DNA of 64,000 nt, taken from NCBI RefSeq assembly GCF_006874585.1, contig NZ_CP029762.1:713922-777921 (forward strand), given 5' to 3'. Made by a program: the position numbers and the translations under genes. The notes under the pieces are model-generated. The model was given only the letters and a program-made list of their open reading frames with translations, made no database searches and had not been told where the DNA came from. The DNA comes from Sphingomonas sp. IC081. Lineage in GTDB: Bacteria > Pseudomonadota > Alphaproteobacteria > Sphingomonadales > Sphingomonadaceae. This document shows positions 51,922 through 61,521 of this stretch, one piece after another; positions within the stretch are counted from its first letter, which is position 1, and the number at the start of each line of letters is the position of its first letter.

Positions 51922-53022
51922 TCATCGCGCGGTCGCCGTCATGACTTCGCGGGCGATGGCGCCGAGCGGGATAACCCGGTCGGCAGCGCCGCGGGCGATG
52001 GCTTCCTTGGGCATGCCAAAAACGATCGATGTCGCCTCGTCCTGCGCAAAGGTGCGCGCCCCCGCCTGCTTCATTTCGAGCAGGCCGCGCGCGCCGTCGT
52101 CACCCATGCCGGTCATGATGACGCCCACCGCGTTGGACCCGGCCGAGCGCGCCGCCGAGCGGAACAGCACGTCGACCGAAGGCCGGTGCCGCGAAACCAG
52201 CGGCCCGTCGCGGACCGAAACATGATACCGCGCGCCCTGCCGTTCCAGCATCAGGTGCTTGCCGCCCGGCGCGATCAGCACGTGGCCGCGCAGCACCGGA
52301 TCGCCGTCGGCAGCCTCCTTGACGCCGACTTCGCATAGCCCATCGAGGCGCCTCGCAAAGGCCCGCGTGAAATTCTCGGGCATATGCTGCACGACAACTA
52401 CGCCCGGGGCATTGGCGGGTAGCGCCTCCAGAACCTCCCGCAGCGCCTCGGTACCGCCGGTGGACGCGCCGAGACAGACCACCATTTCGGTGGTTCGGCT
52501 CATCGCCCGCCCGCTCGGCGGTGGCAGCACGGCATCGGCTGTGAGCTTCTTCGCCGGCCCGTCCGGCTGCGCGTCGCGCCCGCCGTCACGTTGAGCGGGG
52601 CGGCCGCGCACGCGGGCCCGCGAGGCGCCTTTCACGACATCGCGGATCTGGAGATGATGCTCGGCGAGATGGTCGGCCACACCGATGCGCGGCTTGAGGA
52701 TAACATCGACCGCGCCCGCCTCCATCGCCTGCAGCAGCGTTTCCGAGCCCTCTTCGGTGAGCGAGGAACACATCACCACCGGCACCGGGCACTGCGCCAT
52801 CAGCTTGCGCAAGAACGTGATGCCGTCCATGCGCGGCATCTCGACGTCGAGGGTGATGACGTCGGGCACTTCCTCCTGGATCCGGCGCGCGGCGCTGAAA
52901 GGATCGGGCGCCGCGCCGATCACCTCGATCTCGGGGTCTTCCTGGAGGATCGCCGTCATCGTCTGGCGCACGCTGGCGGAATCGTCGATGACGAGCACGC
53001 GGATCTTCTGGCCCAGCGGCAT
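51922..53022 (-). CDS. cheB: Chemotaxis response regulator protein-glutamate methylesterase CheB
   Basis: 366 residues. Receiver domain 5-125 with phospho-acceptor Asp59 (TLDVEMPRMDG), a flexible linker 130-175, and the methylesterase domain with the Ser187/His213/Asp309 triad (GASTGG, QHMPENFT, MGDDGA). Phosphorylation by CheA activates demethylation and deamidation of the MCPs. Four bases after cheR, in the che operon. Confidence 0.96.
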   Translation of the reverse strand: MPLGQKIRVLVIDDSASVRQTMTAILQEDPEIEVIGAAPDPFSAARRIQEEVPDVITLDVEMPRMDGITFLRKLMAQCPVPVVMCSSLTEEGSETLLQAMEAGAVDVILKPRIGVADHLAEHHLQIRDVVKGASRARVRGRPAQRDGGRDAQPDGPAKKLTADAVLPPPSGRAMSRTTEMVVCLGASTGGTEALREVLEALPANAPGVVVVQHMPENFTRAFARRLDGLCEVGVKEAADGDPVLRGHVLIAPGGKHLMLERQGARYHVSVRDGPLVSRHRPSVDVLFRSAARSAGSNAVGVIMTGMGDDGARGLLEMKQAGARTFAQDEATSIVFGMPKEAIARGAADRVIPLGAIAREVMTATAR

Positions 53023-53026
53023 GGGA

Positions 53027-53920
53027 TCAGGCCTTCCGGAACACGGTATTGGCGACCTGGGTCAGCGGCAATCCGTGGCCGGTGATCGATTCCGAATGCC
53101 CCAGGAACAAGTATCCGCCCGGCTTCAGGCAATCGACGAGGCGCGAGACGACCTGGCGCTGGGTCGGTTTGTCGAAATAAATGAGGACATTGCGGCAGAA
53201 CACCAGATGCATCGGCTCGCCCACCGGGTAATGGGGCTCCATGAGGTTGAGGCGCGCAAAACCGATCGCGCTGCGCAGCTGCGGCACCATGCGCACATCG
53301 CGCCGCACCGGATCGCGCGAGGTCATGATGTAGCGGCGGCGCAAGTGCTCGGGCACGGGCTCGACCAGTTCACGCGGATAGATTCCGCTGCGCGCGGTTT
53401 CCAGCACGTCGGTATCGAGATCGGTGGCGAGGATGCCGTAGGCCGGACCGCCATGGCTTTCGGCGTGGTCGTCGAGCACCATGGCCATGGTATAGGGCTC
53501 CGGCCCGGTCGAGCAGGCTGCGCTCCACGCACGGATGGTCCTGACCCCGCGCGCGGCGAGTTCGGGCAGGATCACCGCGCTCAGATATTCGAAATGGCCC
53601 GGTTCACGGAAGAAGTCGGTCTTGTTGGTGGTCACCGCGTTGATCAGTGCCGAGCCTTCTTCGGCCAGATTGTCCTGCGCGAACAGGTAGTCGCAATAAG
53701 CGTCGAGCGTCGCGGCACCAGCCGCGCGCTGGCGCCGCCGCAGCCGCCCTTCCAGCATCGTCTGCTTGCTTTCGGGCATCTTGATGCCCGAATATTCGTA
53801 GATATAGGCCGCCAGCCGCGCGAAGTTGCGCGAACTCAACCGGTCGCCCGCGACGGGTGAACCGGATGCACCGCTGCGGGCAGCAGGCGGCGAGGAAGCG
53901 AGGGGCGCGGCGGCAGGCAT
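53027..53920 (-). CDS. cheR: Chemotaxis methyltransferase CheR
   Basis: 297 residues with a Pro/Ala-rich extension of about 25 residues. N-terminal CheR helical domain then the SAM-binding domain: RAWSAACSTGPEPYTMAMVL, ILATDLDTDVL, and LVFCRNVLIYFDKPTQRQVV. Methylates receptor glutamates. MCP1 and MCP2 end without a CheR-tethering pentapeptide, so tethering is not expected. Confidence 0.95.
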   Translation of the reverse strand: MPAAAPLASSPPAARSGASGSPVAGDRLSSRNFARLAAYIYEYSGIKMPESKQTMLEGRLRRRQRAAGAATLDAYCDYLFAQDNLAEEGSALINAVTTNKTDFFREPGHFEYLSAVILPELAARGVRTIRAWSAACSTGPEPYTMAMVLDDHAESHGGPAYGILATDLDTDVLETARSGIYPRELVEPVPEHLRRRYIMTSRDPVRRDVRMVPQLRSAIGFARLNLMEPHYPVGEPMHLVFCRNVLIYFDKPTQRQVVSRLVDCLKPGGYLFLGHSESITGHGLPLTQVANTVFRKA

Positions 53921-53923
53921 GGC

Positions 53924-54409
53924 TCAGGCCGCCGCGGCAGCGCAGGAGGACAGCTGCGCCACCTCCTGCGAGGAAAAGATCCGCGCCATCTCGACCAGCA
54001 CGGTGAAGCCTTCGTCGCGCTTCACCACGCCGCCGATGTAGTCCGACGACCAGCGCACACCGACATCGGGGGCCCCGCCGATCTGGTCGGCGCGGAAGCT
54101 GGTGACCTCGATCACCCGGTCGACCACCAGCCCGAGCACCAGCACGCGGTCCTCAAGCGGAATGTCGATCACCAGGATACGGGTGGCCGGCGTCGGCGCG
54201 ACCGGCGACAGGCCGAGGCGCAGCCGCAAGTCGATGGTGGTCACCCCTTCGCCGCGCATGTCGGTGAGCCCGAGCAGGTAATCCGGGCCGCCCGGGATGC
54301 GGAAGGTCTCGCGGTAGTCGAGTATCTCGCGCACCAGCGTGACCGGCACCGCGAAGACTTCCGCCCCCAGGCCGAACGTCACGGCCTGGATTTCCTGCGT
54401 GTCGTTCAT
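53924..54409 (-). CDS. cheW: Chemotaxis coupling protein CheW (second copy)
   Basis: 161 residues. Single CheW SH3-like fold: FAVPVTLVREIL, PDYLLGLTDMRGEGVTTIDLR, VLGLVVDRVIEV. Links CheA to receptors. ATG at 54409 overlaps the stop of the MCP gene by 4 bases. Ends in a Cys/Ala-rich tail (SCAAAAA). A second cheW lies upstream of the MCPs. Confidence 0.92.
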   Translation of the reverse strand: MNDTQEIQAVTFGLGAEVFAVPVTLVREILDYRETFRIPGGPDYLLGLTDMRGEGVTTIDLRLRLGLSPVAPTPATRILVIDIPLEDRVLVLGLVVDRVIEVTSFRADQIGGAPDVGVRWSSDYIGGVVKRDEGFTVLVEMARIFSSQEVAQLSSCAAAAA

Positions 54410-56232
54410 GCGTTGTGCATCCCGAAAGCGTCGTCGCGGTCATCGGCCCCGCCCATCGCGAGATCGAGTGCAAAACCGTTGGAGCGGGCATGGCCATTGA
54501 CCGGAGCCGGACGCTTGGCGCCCGTGCTTACGGAAGCCTTGATCGCGCCCTTGACCGCCGGCTTGCGAGCCGGGGCACCGCCGCGCGCCGCGACAGCCGG
54601 GCGGCCGGAAGCCTTGATCGCGACATCATCGACCCGGAAGTAGGCCATGCTGGCTTGCAGTTCCTCGGCCTGCGCGGCCAGTTCCTCGGAGGTCGACGAG
54701 ATCTGTTCGGAAGCGCTGGCGTTCTGCTGGGTCACCTGGTCAAGCTGTTGGATCGCCTGGTTGATCTGACCGGCACCGATGTCCTGCTCACGGCAGGCGG
54801 CACTGATTTCCGAGATCAGTTCGGCAGTCCGGCGGATGTCGGGCACCAGTTTGGAAAGCATCTCGCCCGCCTCGGTCGCCGCATCGACGGTATTGGCCGA
54901 AACCGCGCTGATTTCCGCAGCGGCACCCTGGCTGCGCTCGGCGAGCTTGCGCACTTCCGAGGCGACCACCGCGAAACCGCGGCCATGTTCGCCCGCGCGC
55001 GCAGCCTCGACGGCGGCGTTGAGGGCCAAGAGGTCGGTCTGGCGGGCGATTTCCTGGACGATGCCGATCTTCTCGGCGATCGTGCGCATCGCGCCAACCG
55101 CGCGGTCGACCGCGATGCCGCTGGCTTCGGCGTCCTGCGCCGACTGGCGCGCGATCTTCTCGGTCTGCGCGGCGTTCTCGGCGTTCTGCTTGATGTTGGC
55201 CGACATCTCTTCCATCGAGGCCGAGGCCTGCTCGGCGGCCGCGGCCTGTTCGGTGGCGCCCTGCGAGACCTGTTCGGACGTCGAGGACAGTTCCTGGCTG
55301 CCGCTGGCGACATTGTTGGCGGCCACGCTGGCATCGCCGACGACGCCGCGCAGGCGGTCAATCATGCGCACCAGTGCATGGCCCAGCGTGTCTTCATCGG
55401 ACAGCGGCTTGTGGCTGACGGTGAGGTCGCCGTCGGCGATCTTGTCGGCCAGACCGGCGCTCACGCGCAAGTTGGCGGTCATGCGATTGACGGTATCGAC
55501 CAGATCCTTGATCTCGTCGTTCGAGGTTACTTCGACGTCCTTGTCGAGATCACCGATGGCCACCGCGTCGATCACCGTGGCGACACGGGCAAGGCCGCGC
55601 GAAACGATCAGCGAGATCCAGACACCACCTGCCAGCGCGCCGAGAATGGCGATCGCGGCCACGGTCAGCAGCGTCGCGCGGGCGGAGGCATAAAGCGCGT
55701 TGGTGTCCTGATCGACCTGCTTCATGTCGGCGCGGGCACGCTCGACCAGGAGGTCAGCCTGCTTGTTCACCTTGTCGAGCACGACCCGTGCCGGGCCGAG
55801 GGCAAGCCTTGCTGCTTCCTCGTTGCTATTCGCCCGCGCAAGATCGCGAATGCGCGTATCGACCGGCTTGAAACTGTCGAGCGCGGAGCGCATCTCACGC
55901 CAGGCCTGCACGGACGCAGGAGGGGCATCCGCCTCGCCTTCTTCGTTAAGGCGGTCGAGTTCGGTCAGGGCACGCACGACCTTTTCGTCGAATTCCTTAA
56001 CCTGGACCGGATCGTTGGTCATCGTCATGCTGCGTTCGTTGCGCGCTGCCGTGCCGAATGCCACCTGAACCTGCTGCGCGCGCTCGAGCCGGGCCGCGGG
56101 GCCCGCGATCAGGTCGGTGATCGCGGTATTGAGCGTGCTGAGACGCGAGACACTGACGCCGACGAGCACCGCCAGCAGGATGAGGATGATGCCGAAGGTG
56201 ACGGCAAGCTTCATTTTTATCGTTGCGCGCAT
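54406..56232 (-). CDS. Methyl-accepting chemotaxis protein 2
   Basis: 608 residues. One membrane helix at residues 6-28, a four-helix-bundle ligand domain (29-185, TAARNERSMTMTNDPVQV), TM2 (about 190-215), HAMP (GLARVATVIDAVAIGDLDKD...), then the signalling bundle with the canonical tip QTDLLALNAAVEAARAGEHG. The C-terminal tail after 540 is Ala/Lys-rich. The signalling half is nearly identical to the neighbour at 56291, so the pair is a tandem duplication with divergent sensor parts. Start ATG 56232. Confidence 0.94.
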   Translation of the reverse strand: MRATIKMKLAVTFGIILILLAVLVGVSVSRLSTLNTAITDLIAGPAARLERAQQVQVAFGTAARNERSMTMTNDPVQVKEFDEKVVRALTELDRLNEEGEADAPPASVQAWREMRSALDSFKPVDTRIRDLARANSNEEAARLALGPARVVLDKVNKQADLLVERARADMKQVDQDTNALYASARATLLTVAAIAILGALAGGVWISLIVSRGLARVATVIDAVAIGDLDKDVEVTSNDEIKDLVDTVNRMTANLRVSAGLADKIADGDLTVSHKPLSDEDTLGHALVRMIDRLRGVVGDASVAANNVASGSQELSSTSEQVSQGATEQAAAAEQASASMEEMSANIKQNAENAAQTEKIARQSAQDAEASGIAVDRAVGAMRTIAEKIGIVQEIARQTDLLALNAAVEAARAGEHGRGFAVVASEVRKLAERSQGAAAEISAVSANTVDAATEAGEMLSKLVPDIRRTAELISEISAACREQDIGAGQINQAIQQLDQVTQQNASASEQISSTSEELAAQAEELQASMAYFRVDDVAIKASGRPAVAARGGAPARKPAVKGAIKASVSTGAKRPAPVNGHARSNGFALDLAMGGADDRDDAFGMHNA

Positions 56233-56290
56233 GCGAGTTGGAACCTTGGAAACCCTGCTTCGAGGGTAATTGCCGAAAAATCAGTGCAGA

Positions 56291-57997
56291 TCAGGCCGCG
56301 TGGCTGCTGAAGGCCTCGTCCTCGCTGTCCGGACCACCGGTCGAGAGATCGAGGGCAAAACCTCGGGCGCGGGCCTGCTGGTCGGAAACCGACAGCGCAC
56401 GGGCGGGGCGGGAGGACGCCGGCTTGCGAACGATGCCCCCGGTCGGGCGGACCGGCTGGAACCCGGCCCTGGGCTGGCCCTGCGGACGGGTAGTGGTACG
56501 CCCTCCCTGCCCGGAAACCTGGAAATAGGCGATCGAGGCCTGCAGCTCTTCCGCCTGGGCGGCAAGCTCTTCCGAGGTCGTCGAGATCTGCTCGGAGGCC
56601 CCGGCGTTCTGCTGGGTCACCTGGTCGAGCTGCTGGATCGCCTCGTTGATCTGCGCGGCACCGATGTCCTGTTCGCGGCAGGCGGAACTGATCTCGGACA
56701 CCAACTCGGCGGTGCGGCGGATGTCCGGGACCAGCTTGGTGAGCATCTCGCCCGCCTCGGCGGCGGCCTCGACCGTCTCGCCCGACACCGAGCTGATTTC
56801 TGCGGCGGCCTGCTGGCTGCGCTCGGCCAGCTTGCGCACTTCCGAGGCGACCACCGCGAAACCACGGCCATGTTCACCGGCGCGCGCGGCCTCGACGGCG
56901 GCGTTGAGTGCCAGGAGGTCGGTCTGGCGGGCGATTTCCTGGACGATGCCGATCTTCTCGGCAATCGTGCGCATGGCGCCGACCGCGCGGTTGACGGCAA
57001 CCCCGCTGGCTTCTGCATCCCTGGACGACTGGCGCGCGATCTTCTCGGTCTGCGCCGCGTTGTCGGCGTTCTGCTTGATGTTGGCGGCCATCTCTTCCAT
57101 CGAGGCCGAGGCCTGTTCGGCAGCAGCGGCCTGTTCCGTGGCCCCTTGCGAGACCTGTTCGGAATTGGCCGACAGCTCCTGACTACCGTTCGAGACGTTC
57201 TCAGCCGCCACCGTGGCATCGCCGACAACGCCGCGCAGCCGCTCGATCATCATGTTCACATGGCCCAGCAGATCGCCGATCTCATCGTTCGAGCGGACCT
57301 CGACCGTGCGCGTCAGATCCCCTTCGGAAACCTGGCGCATGGCATCGCCGGCAGCGTTCAGCCCGCGCGAGATCAACAACGCCAGATAGCCGGCTGCCAT
57401 CGCCGTCAGCGCAAAGGCCGCCACGCCGATCGCGATCATCAGCGAGCGCGCCGCGCCGTATGTGACTTCGGTATCGTCATCCGCCCGGGCCATGGCCTGC
57501 TGTTCGGCCTGGATCAGCGCTTCCACCGTCTTGCTCGCCACCTTGGCGCGCTCGCGCGATTCGCCCAGGGTAAGGGCGACGGCGGCGGCCTTGTCGGACT
57601 TACTGAGTTCGGCAACCTGGGCATTGACCGGCTTGAAGGCGTCCCACTGTTCGCGCAGCTGCGCCCAGGCAGCCTTGCTTTCGGGCGAGGCGTTGTTTCC
57701 GCCATCCAGGACTTCTTGCTCAACCTTCTCGCGCCAGGTGACGATCTGCCCTTCGAGGTCGCGGCGCGCCGCAGCGTCGTCGACCAAGGTCAAGTTCTTC
57801 TCGGCGCGGATCATCATGCTGATGCCGCCATCGACGGCCCGCGCCCGGTCGAGCTGCTTGGCTGGTCCGGCGACAAGCTCGCCGATGGCATCGTTGAGCG
57901 TGGTCAGGCGGGAAATCCCGACAACGATGGTGGCGGTCATGAGGATCAGGAGGAGCACGAAGGTCCCCCCGAGCTTCAGCTTGATGGTTGCGCGCAT
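56291..57997 (-). CDS. Methyl-accepting chemotaxis protein 1
   Basis: 568 residues. TM1 (residues 8-28), ligand-binding helical bundle to about 175, TM2 (ca. 180-205), HAMP, and the same canonical signalling tip as its neighbour. Ligand domain resembles the 4HB family; ligand unknown. 13 bp after cheW and 58 bp before MCP2. A short charged tail follows the last coiled coil. Confidence 0.94.
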   Translation of the reverse strand: MRATIKLKLGGTFVLLLILMTATIVVGISRLTTLNDAIGELVAGPAKQLDRARAVDGGISMMIRAEKNLTLVDDAAARRDLEGQIVTWREKVEQEVLDGGNNASPESKAAWAQLREQWDAFKPVNAQVAELSKSDKAAAVALTLGESRERAKVASKTVEALIQAEQQAMARADDDTEVTYGAARSLMIAIGVAAFALTAMAAGYLALLISRGLNAAGDAMRQVSEGDLTRTVEVRSNDEIGDLLGHVNMMIERLRGVVGDATVAAENVSNGSQELSANSEQVSQGATEQAAAAEQASASMEEMAANIKQNADNAAQTEKIARQSSRDAEASGVAVNRAVGAMRTIAEKIGIVQEIARQTDLLALNAAVEAARAGEHGRGFAVVASEVRKLAERSQQAAAEISSVSGETVEAAAEAGEMLTKLVPDIRRTAELVSEISSACREQDIGAAQINEAIQQLDQVTQQNAGASEQISTTSEELAAQAEELQASIAYFQVSGQGGRTTTRPQGQPRAGFQPVRPTGGIVRKPASSRPARALSVSDQQARARGFALDLSTGGPDSEDEAFSSHAA

Positions 57998-58010
57998 GGA
58001 ACCCCCGGCT

Positions 58011-58538
58011 TCAGTGAAGAGTGGATGACGGGCTGACGGCGGCCTCGGCGGCGACGGTCAGGGAACGGAAAATCGCGGCGAGATCCGGCAGCACGACCAC
58101 GCCGTCGCCGCGGCGCACCAGTTCGCGCACGAAATCGCGGCGCCAGCGCATGCCGACGGCGGGCGGCTCCTCGCTGGCATCGCGGCTGAGGGTCGCTACT
58201 TCGTGTACCTTGTCGGTGCGGATGCCGATCTGGAAGGTCTCTCCCTCGGTCTCGGTCTCGATCACCACGATGCGGCTGTCGAGCGTGGCCTCGGCCGCAG
58301 GCATCGCGAACGCGAGCCGCAAGTCGGCGATCGGGATGATCTTGCCGCGGAAGTTGACCACGCTGCCCAGCAAGGGCGCGGCACCCGGGACCCGGGTTTC
58401 CGGCAGGAGGTCAAGGATTTCGCGAACCAGCGTGGCCTCCAGCGCGAAGGTCTCCTCGCCGAGGTTGAAGGTCAGCACTTCGAGATGGCCGTCGGCATCC
58501 CAATGCTTGGCGGACTGGGCAGGATTTGCTTGAGGCAT
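58011..58538 (-). CDS. cheW: Chemotaxis coupling protein CheW
   Basis: 175 residues from ATG 58538. CheW fold with FALEATLVREILDLL, GSVVNFRGKIIPIADLR and IGIRTDKVHEVATL. 2 bp after cheA and 13 bp before MCP1. An N-terminal hydrophilic extension of ~20 residues is present. Confidence 0.93.
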   Translation of the reverse strand: MPQANPAQSAKHWDADGHLEVLTFNLGEETFALEATLVREILDLLPETRVPGAAPLLGSVVNFRGKIIPIADLRLAFAMPAAEATLDSRIVVIETETEGETFQIGIRTDKVHEVATLSRDASEEPPAVGMRWRRDFVRELVRRGDGVVVLPDLAAIFRSLTVAAEAAVSPSSTLH

Positions 58539-58540
58539 CG

Positions 58541-60595
58541 TTATCCGGCGGCGCGCAGCCGCTCCTCCTGGTGCTGGCCGAGGGTGACGAGCTGGACGAC
58601 ATCGAGGATCAGCGCGACGCCGCCGTCGCCGAGGATCGTCGCCCCGGCAAAGGTCGCGACGTCGCGGTGCAGCGGCGACATCGACTTGATGACCGTCTGG
58701 TGGCTGCCGATGATCTGGTCGACCACCAGCCCCACCCGCTCGGCGCCGGTGGCAATGACGACGATCTTCTGGTGCGGATCGGGCCGCGTGCCGGTATCGA
58801 AGATCTCGCGCAGGCGCAGGAACGGCACCAGCCGGTCGCGCAAGGTGATGAAGCTGCGCCCGCGTGAGCGCAGGTCTTCCTCGAGGCTGAGTTCGAGGCA
58901 TTCCTCGACCGCACCGAGCGGGATCACGTAGCGCCCCTCGCCTACGCGCACGAGCAGACCGTCGATGATCGCCAGCGTCAGCGGGATCCGCAGCACGACG
59001 GTTGAGCCCTCGCCCGGCTTCGAGGTGACGTCGATGGTGCCGCGCAGGCTCTCGATCGTGCGCTTCACCACGTCCATGCCGACCCCGCGCCCGGAAAGGT
59101 TGGTCACCTGCGCGGCGGTGGAGAAACCGGGATGGAAGATCATCTGCAGCAGGTCGTGGTCGGAAATCGCCTGGTCGGGCTGGATCAGCCCTTGCGCCTC
59201 GGCCTTGGCGCGGACCCGCTCGCGGTCGATGCCGCGCCCGTCGTCGCGGATGGTGATGAGCACCTCGCCGCCTGCCTGATGCGCGGAGAGATGGACCTGG
59301 CCTGCAGCCGGCTTGCCCGCGGCAAGGCGGTCCTGCGGCGTTTCGAGACCGTGATCGCAGGCATTGCGGATGAGATGCACCATCGGATCGGCGAGCCGCT
59401 CGATCATCGTCTTGTCGACCTCGGTGGTCTCGCCCTCGGTCGACAGCGCGATGGTCTTGCCGGTCTCGCGCGCAAGGTCGTGAACGAGACGGCGGAAACG
59501 GCTGAACAGGCTGGCGACCGGCACCATGCGCAGCACCATCATGGTATCGCGCAGTTCGCCTGCAAGCCGCTCGATTTCCTCGGAAATCGAGCGCAGCGCC
59601 AGCTCGTTTCCGGAGGCCGAAGCCTGCCCGCTTGCGAGCTGCGACAGGCGGCTCTGGACAATCACCAACTCGCCCACCCGGTCCATCAGCTCGTCGAGGC
59701 GTTCGGCTGGCACGCGCACGCTTTCACCGGACTTTGGCGCAGCACTCGGCGTAGCAGCGGGGGACTTTCCAGGGGCTGCGGAATCGGTCGCGGCCAAGAC
59801 AGGAGGGGCGATATCCTGAACGGCAGCCGAGCCATCGGCACCGGCGACGGGAGCCGCGCCCGGACCGTCGTCCGCCGCAGCTTCCAGCGGTGTCACGGAA
59901 AGCTCCATGTCGTCCATCACGAAGATAAACACATCGTCGATGTCCGCGCGCGAGATGTCCCCGCGCAGCTCGACGTCCCAGCCTATATGGCATTCGGTCG
60001 GCACCAGGTCGGCAAGCGGCGGCACCTTGTCGGTGCGCGCGACGATGCGGCATTCGCCAAGCTCGCGCAGCTCGTCGAGCAGCATCAGCGGATTGGTGCC
60101 GTTGGCCATGGCATCGGCGGGGAGGCGGAACGACAGGCGCCAGCCACTACCAGAACCCGCAGCCGCCATCGGCACAGCCGGAACCGCCCCGGTGGACTCC
60201 GCTACCAGCGGCGCATCCGACACGCCATCGATGGCGGCCTGAAGCTCAGCAAGGATGGCCGCGCCGGTAGCTTCAAGACCGCTGCCGTCGCCGTCGATCA
60301 GCGCACGCATGTGGTCGCGCGCGGAAAGGATAACCGCCACCAGTTCCTGCGTCGCCGGGGCCAGCCCCTTGCGCACGCGGTCGAACGCGGTCTCGCAGTG
60401 GTGGGTGAACTCGGCCAGCGCATCGAACCCGAACATCGCACCCGAGCCCTTGAGCGTGTGCAGCCCGCGGAACACTTCGTCGACAAGGTCCCGGTCGTCG
60501 AGCCGGTGGCCGAGATCGAGCAGGCCCTGCTCGATCTGGTCAAGCAGTTCGCCCGCCTCGATGCGGAAAGCTGCGACCGGGTCCTGCGAACTCAC
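58541..60595 (-). CDS. cheA: Chemotaxis histidine kinase CheA
   Basis: 684 residues. HPt domain with His46 (LHTLKGSGAMFGF), a middle P2-like region (about 140-250), dimerisation P3 (around residues 300-360), HATPase with VHLIRNACDHGLE and GRGVGMDVVK, and a C-terminal CheW-like P5 domain (IPLGAVEECLEL, VGLVVDQIIGSHQTV). Phosphorylates CheY and CheB. Start ATG overlaps cheY by 4 bases. Confidence 0.96.
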   Translation of the reverse strand: MSSQDPVAAFRIEAGELLDQIEQGLLDLGHRLDDRDLVDEVFRGLHTLKGSGAMFGFDALAEFTHHCETAFDRVRKGLAPATQELVAVILSARDHMRALIDGDGSGLEATGAAILAELQAAIDGVSDAPLVAESTGAVPAVPMAAAGSGSGWRLSFRLPADAMANGTNPLMLLDELRELGECRIVARTDKVPPLADLVPTECHIGWDVELRGDISRADIDDVFIFVMDDMELSVTPLEAAADDGPGAAPVAGADGSAAVQDIAPPVLAATDSAAPGKSPAATPSAAPKSGESVRVPAERLDELMDRVGELVIVQSRLSQLASGQASASGNELALRSISEEIERLAGELRDTMMVLRMVPVASLFSRFRRLVHDLARETGKTIALSTEGETTEVDKTMIERLADPMVHLIRNACDHGLETPQDRLAAGKPAAGQVHLSAHQAGGEVLITIRDDGRGIDRERVRAKAEAQGLIQPDQAISDHDLLQMIFHPGFSTAAQVTNLSGRGVGMDVVKRTIESLRGTIDVTSKPGEGSTVVLRIPLTLAIIDGLLVRVGEGRYVIPLGAVEECLELSLEEDLRSRGRSFITLRDRLVPFLRLREIFDTGTRPDPHQKIVVIATGAERVGLVVDQIIGSHQTVIKSMSPLHRDVATFAGATILGDGGVALILDVVQLVTLGQHQEERLRAAG

Positions 60596-60960
60596 CGGCC
60601 CAGCACCTTGCGCGAAACCTTGATGAGCTGTTCGGGCACGAAGGGCTTGACCAGCCAGCCGGTGGCGCCCGCCGCCTTGGCCTGCTGCTTCATGGCATCG
60701 TCGCTTTCGGTGGTGAGGAAGATGATCGGCACGCCCGCCTGCTCCGGCGCCTTGCGCAGTTCGCGGATCATCGTCAGCCCATCCATGTTCGGCATGTTGA
60801 GGTCGGTGATGATGAGATCGAACTTCTTCGCGGCGGCCGCGCTCAGCCCCTCCACGCCGTCGCCCGCCTCGGTGACGTCATAGCCCGCGCCGGTCAGCGC
60901 GATGCGGATCGCCATGCGCAGACTGGGGGAATCGTCGACGGTAAGGATAGCGGCAGTCAT
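60592..60960 (-). CDS. cheY: Chemotaxis response regulator CheY
   Basis: 122 residues, single receiver domain. Asp53 (ITDLNMPNMDG) is the phosphorylation site, with Asp9/Asp10 acidic pocket (TVDDSPS), Thr83 or Thr84 and Lys105 (LVKPF). Carries the signal from CheA to the flagellar motor. ATG 60960 overlaps the STAS stop, and its stop overlaps the cheA start. Confidence 0.95.
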   Translation of the reverse strand: MTAAILTVDDSPSLRMAIRIALTGAGYDVTEAGDGVEGLSAAAAKKFDLIITDLNMPNMDGLTMIRELRKAPEQAGVPIIFLTTESDDAMKQQAKAAGATGWLVKPFVPEQLIKVSRKVLGR

Positions 60961-61268
60961 TGCGGAAGGTCTCCGTGAAACCAGAAATCGATGTCCTGGG
61001 GGGTGGGCTCGGCAAGGAATCCCGCGCGCCGAAGCAAGGCGACGACCGGCTCGGTAACGGGTGCGACGAGGCGCAATTCCCGTCCGGCCCGGGCCCATTG
61101 CTCACGCGCGGCGTAGAGGATCTCGACAAAGGCAAGATCGGCCTCAACGACGGCGGATACGTCGAGAACGGCGTCTTCGCCATTTTCAAAGCCGGCAAGA
61201 ATTGCCTGCACGAATTCATGCGCACTACGCACGGTTACGGAAGATGGTACAGTTATGGCCTGTTGCAT
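60957..61268 (-). CDS. STAS-domain protein at the head of the che operon
   Basis: 103 residues from ATG 61268 (GTG at 61277 adds three). One STAS domain, the anti-sigma-antagonist/MlaB-like fold: EDAVLDVSAVVEADLAFVEI, LRLVAPVTEPVVALLRRAGF. No serine is present at the usual phosphorylation position (AVVEADL), so switching by phosphorylation is unlikely. Role in chemotaxis not established; it could tune the array or be a structural partner. ATGA overlap with cheY shows co-translation. Confidence 0.8.
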   Translation of the reverse strand: MQQAITVPSSVTVRSAHEFVQAILAGFENGEDAVLDVSAVVEADLAFVEILYAAREQWARAGRELRLVAPVTEPVVALLRRAGFLAEPTPQDIDFWFHGDLPQ

Positions 61269-61277
61269 CGCTTCCAC

Positions 61278-61521
61278 TGGACATGAAAGATGAGTGCGAA
61301 CGTGTCGGAACGCGGGGATGTGTGTTTTTTAGAAAGAAATTCCGACCTCACCGCACGGCGATGAACATTTTTTAGCATTGAGCCAACTTCGGGAAACGAA
61401 AGGCTGGCCCCGATCCGCGGCGGCACGCGTCTGGTTCCCGCAAGCCGCCATCGGGCGCCTCGCGAAGCATGGCTTTCAGGGTAAACGAGGATGATGCCGG
61501 CGCATCAGTCCCCGGGAACGT
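61278..61521. other. Gap between the che operon and a LysR gene
   Basis: About 245 bases. It should carry the che promoter on the left side. No gene, clear terminator or sigma motif could be identified with confidence. Confidence 0.4.

Noticed and set aside
50491..60883. Several long plus-strand open frames across the che operon
   Set aside because: Shadow frames of MCP, CheA and CheB; they have no recognisable domains.
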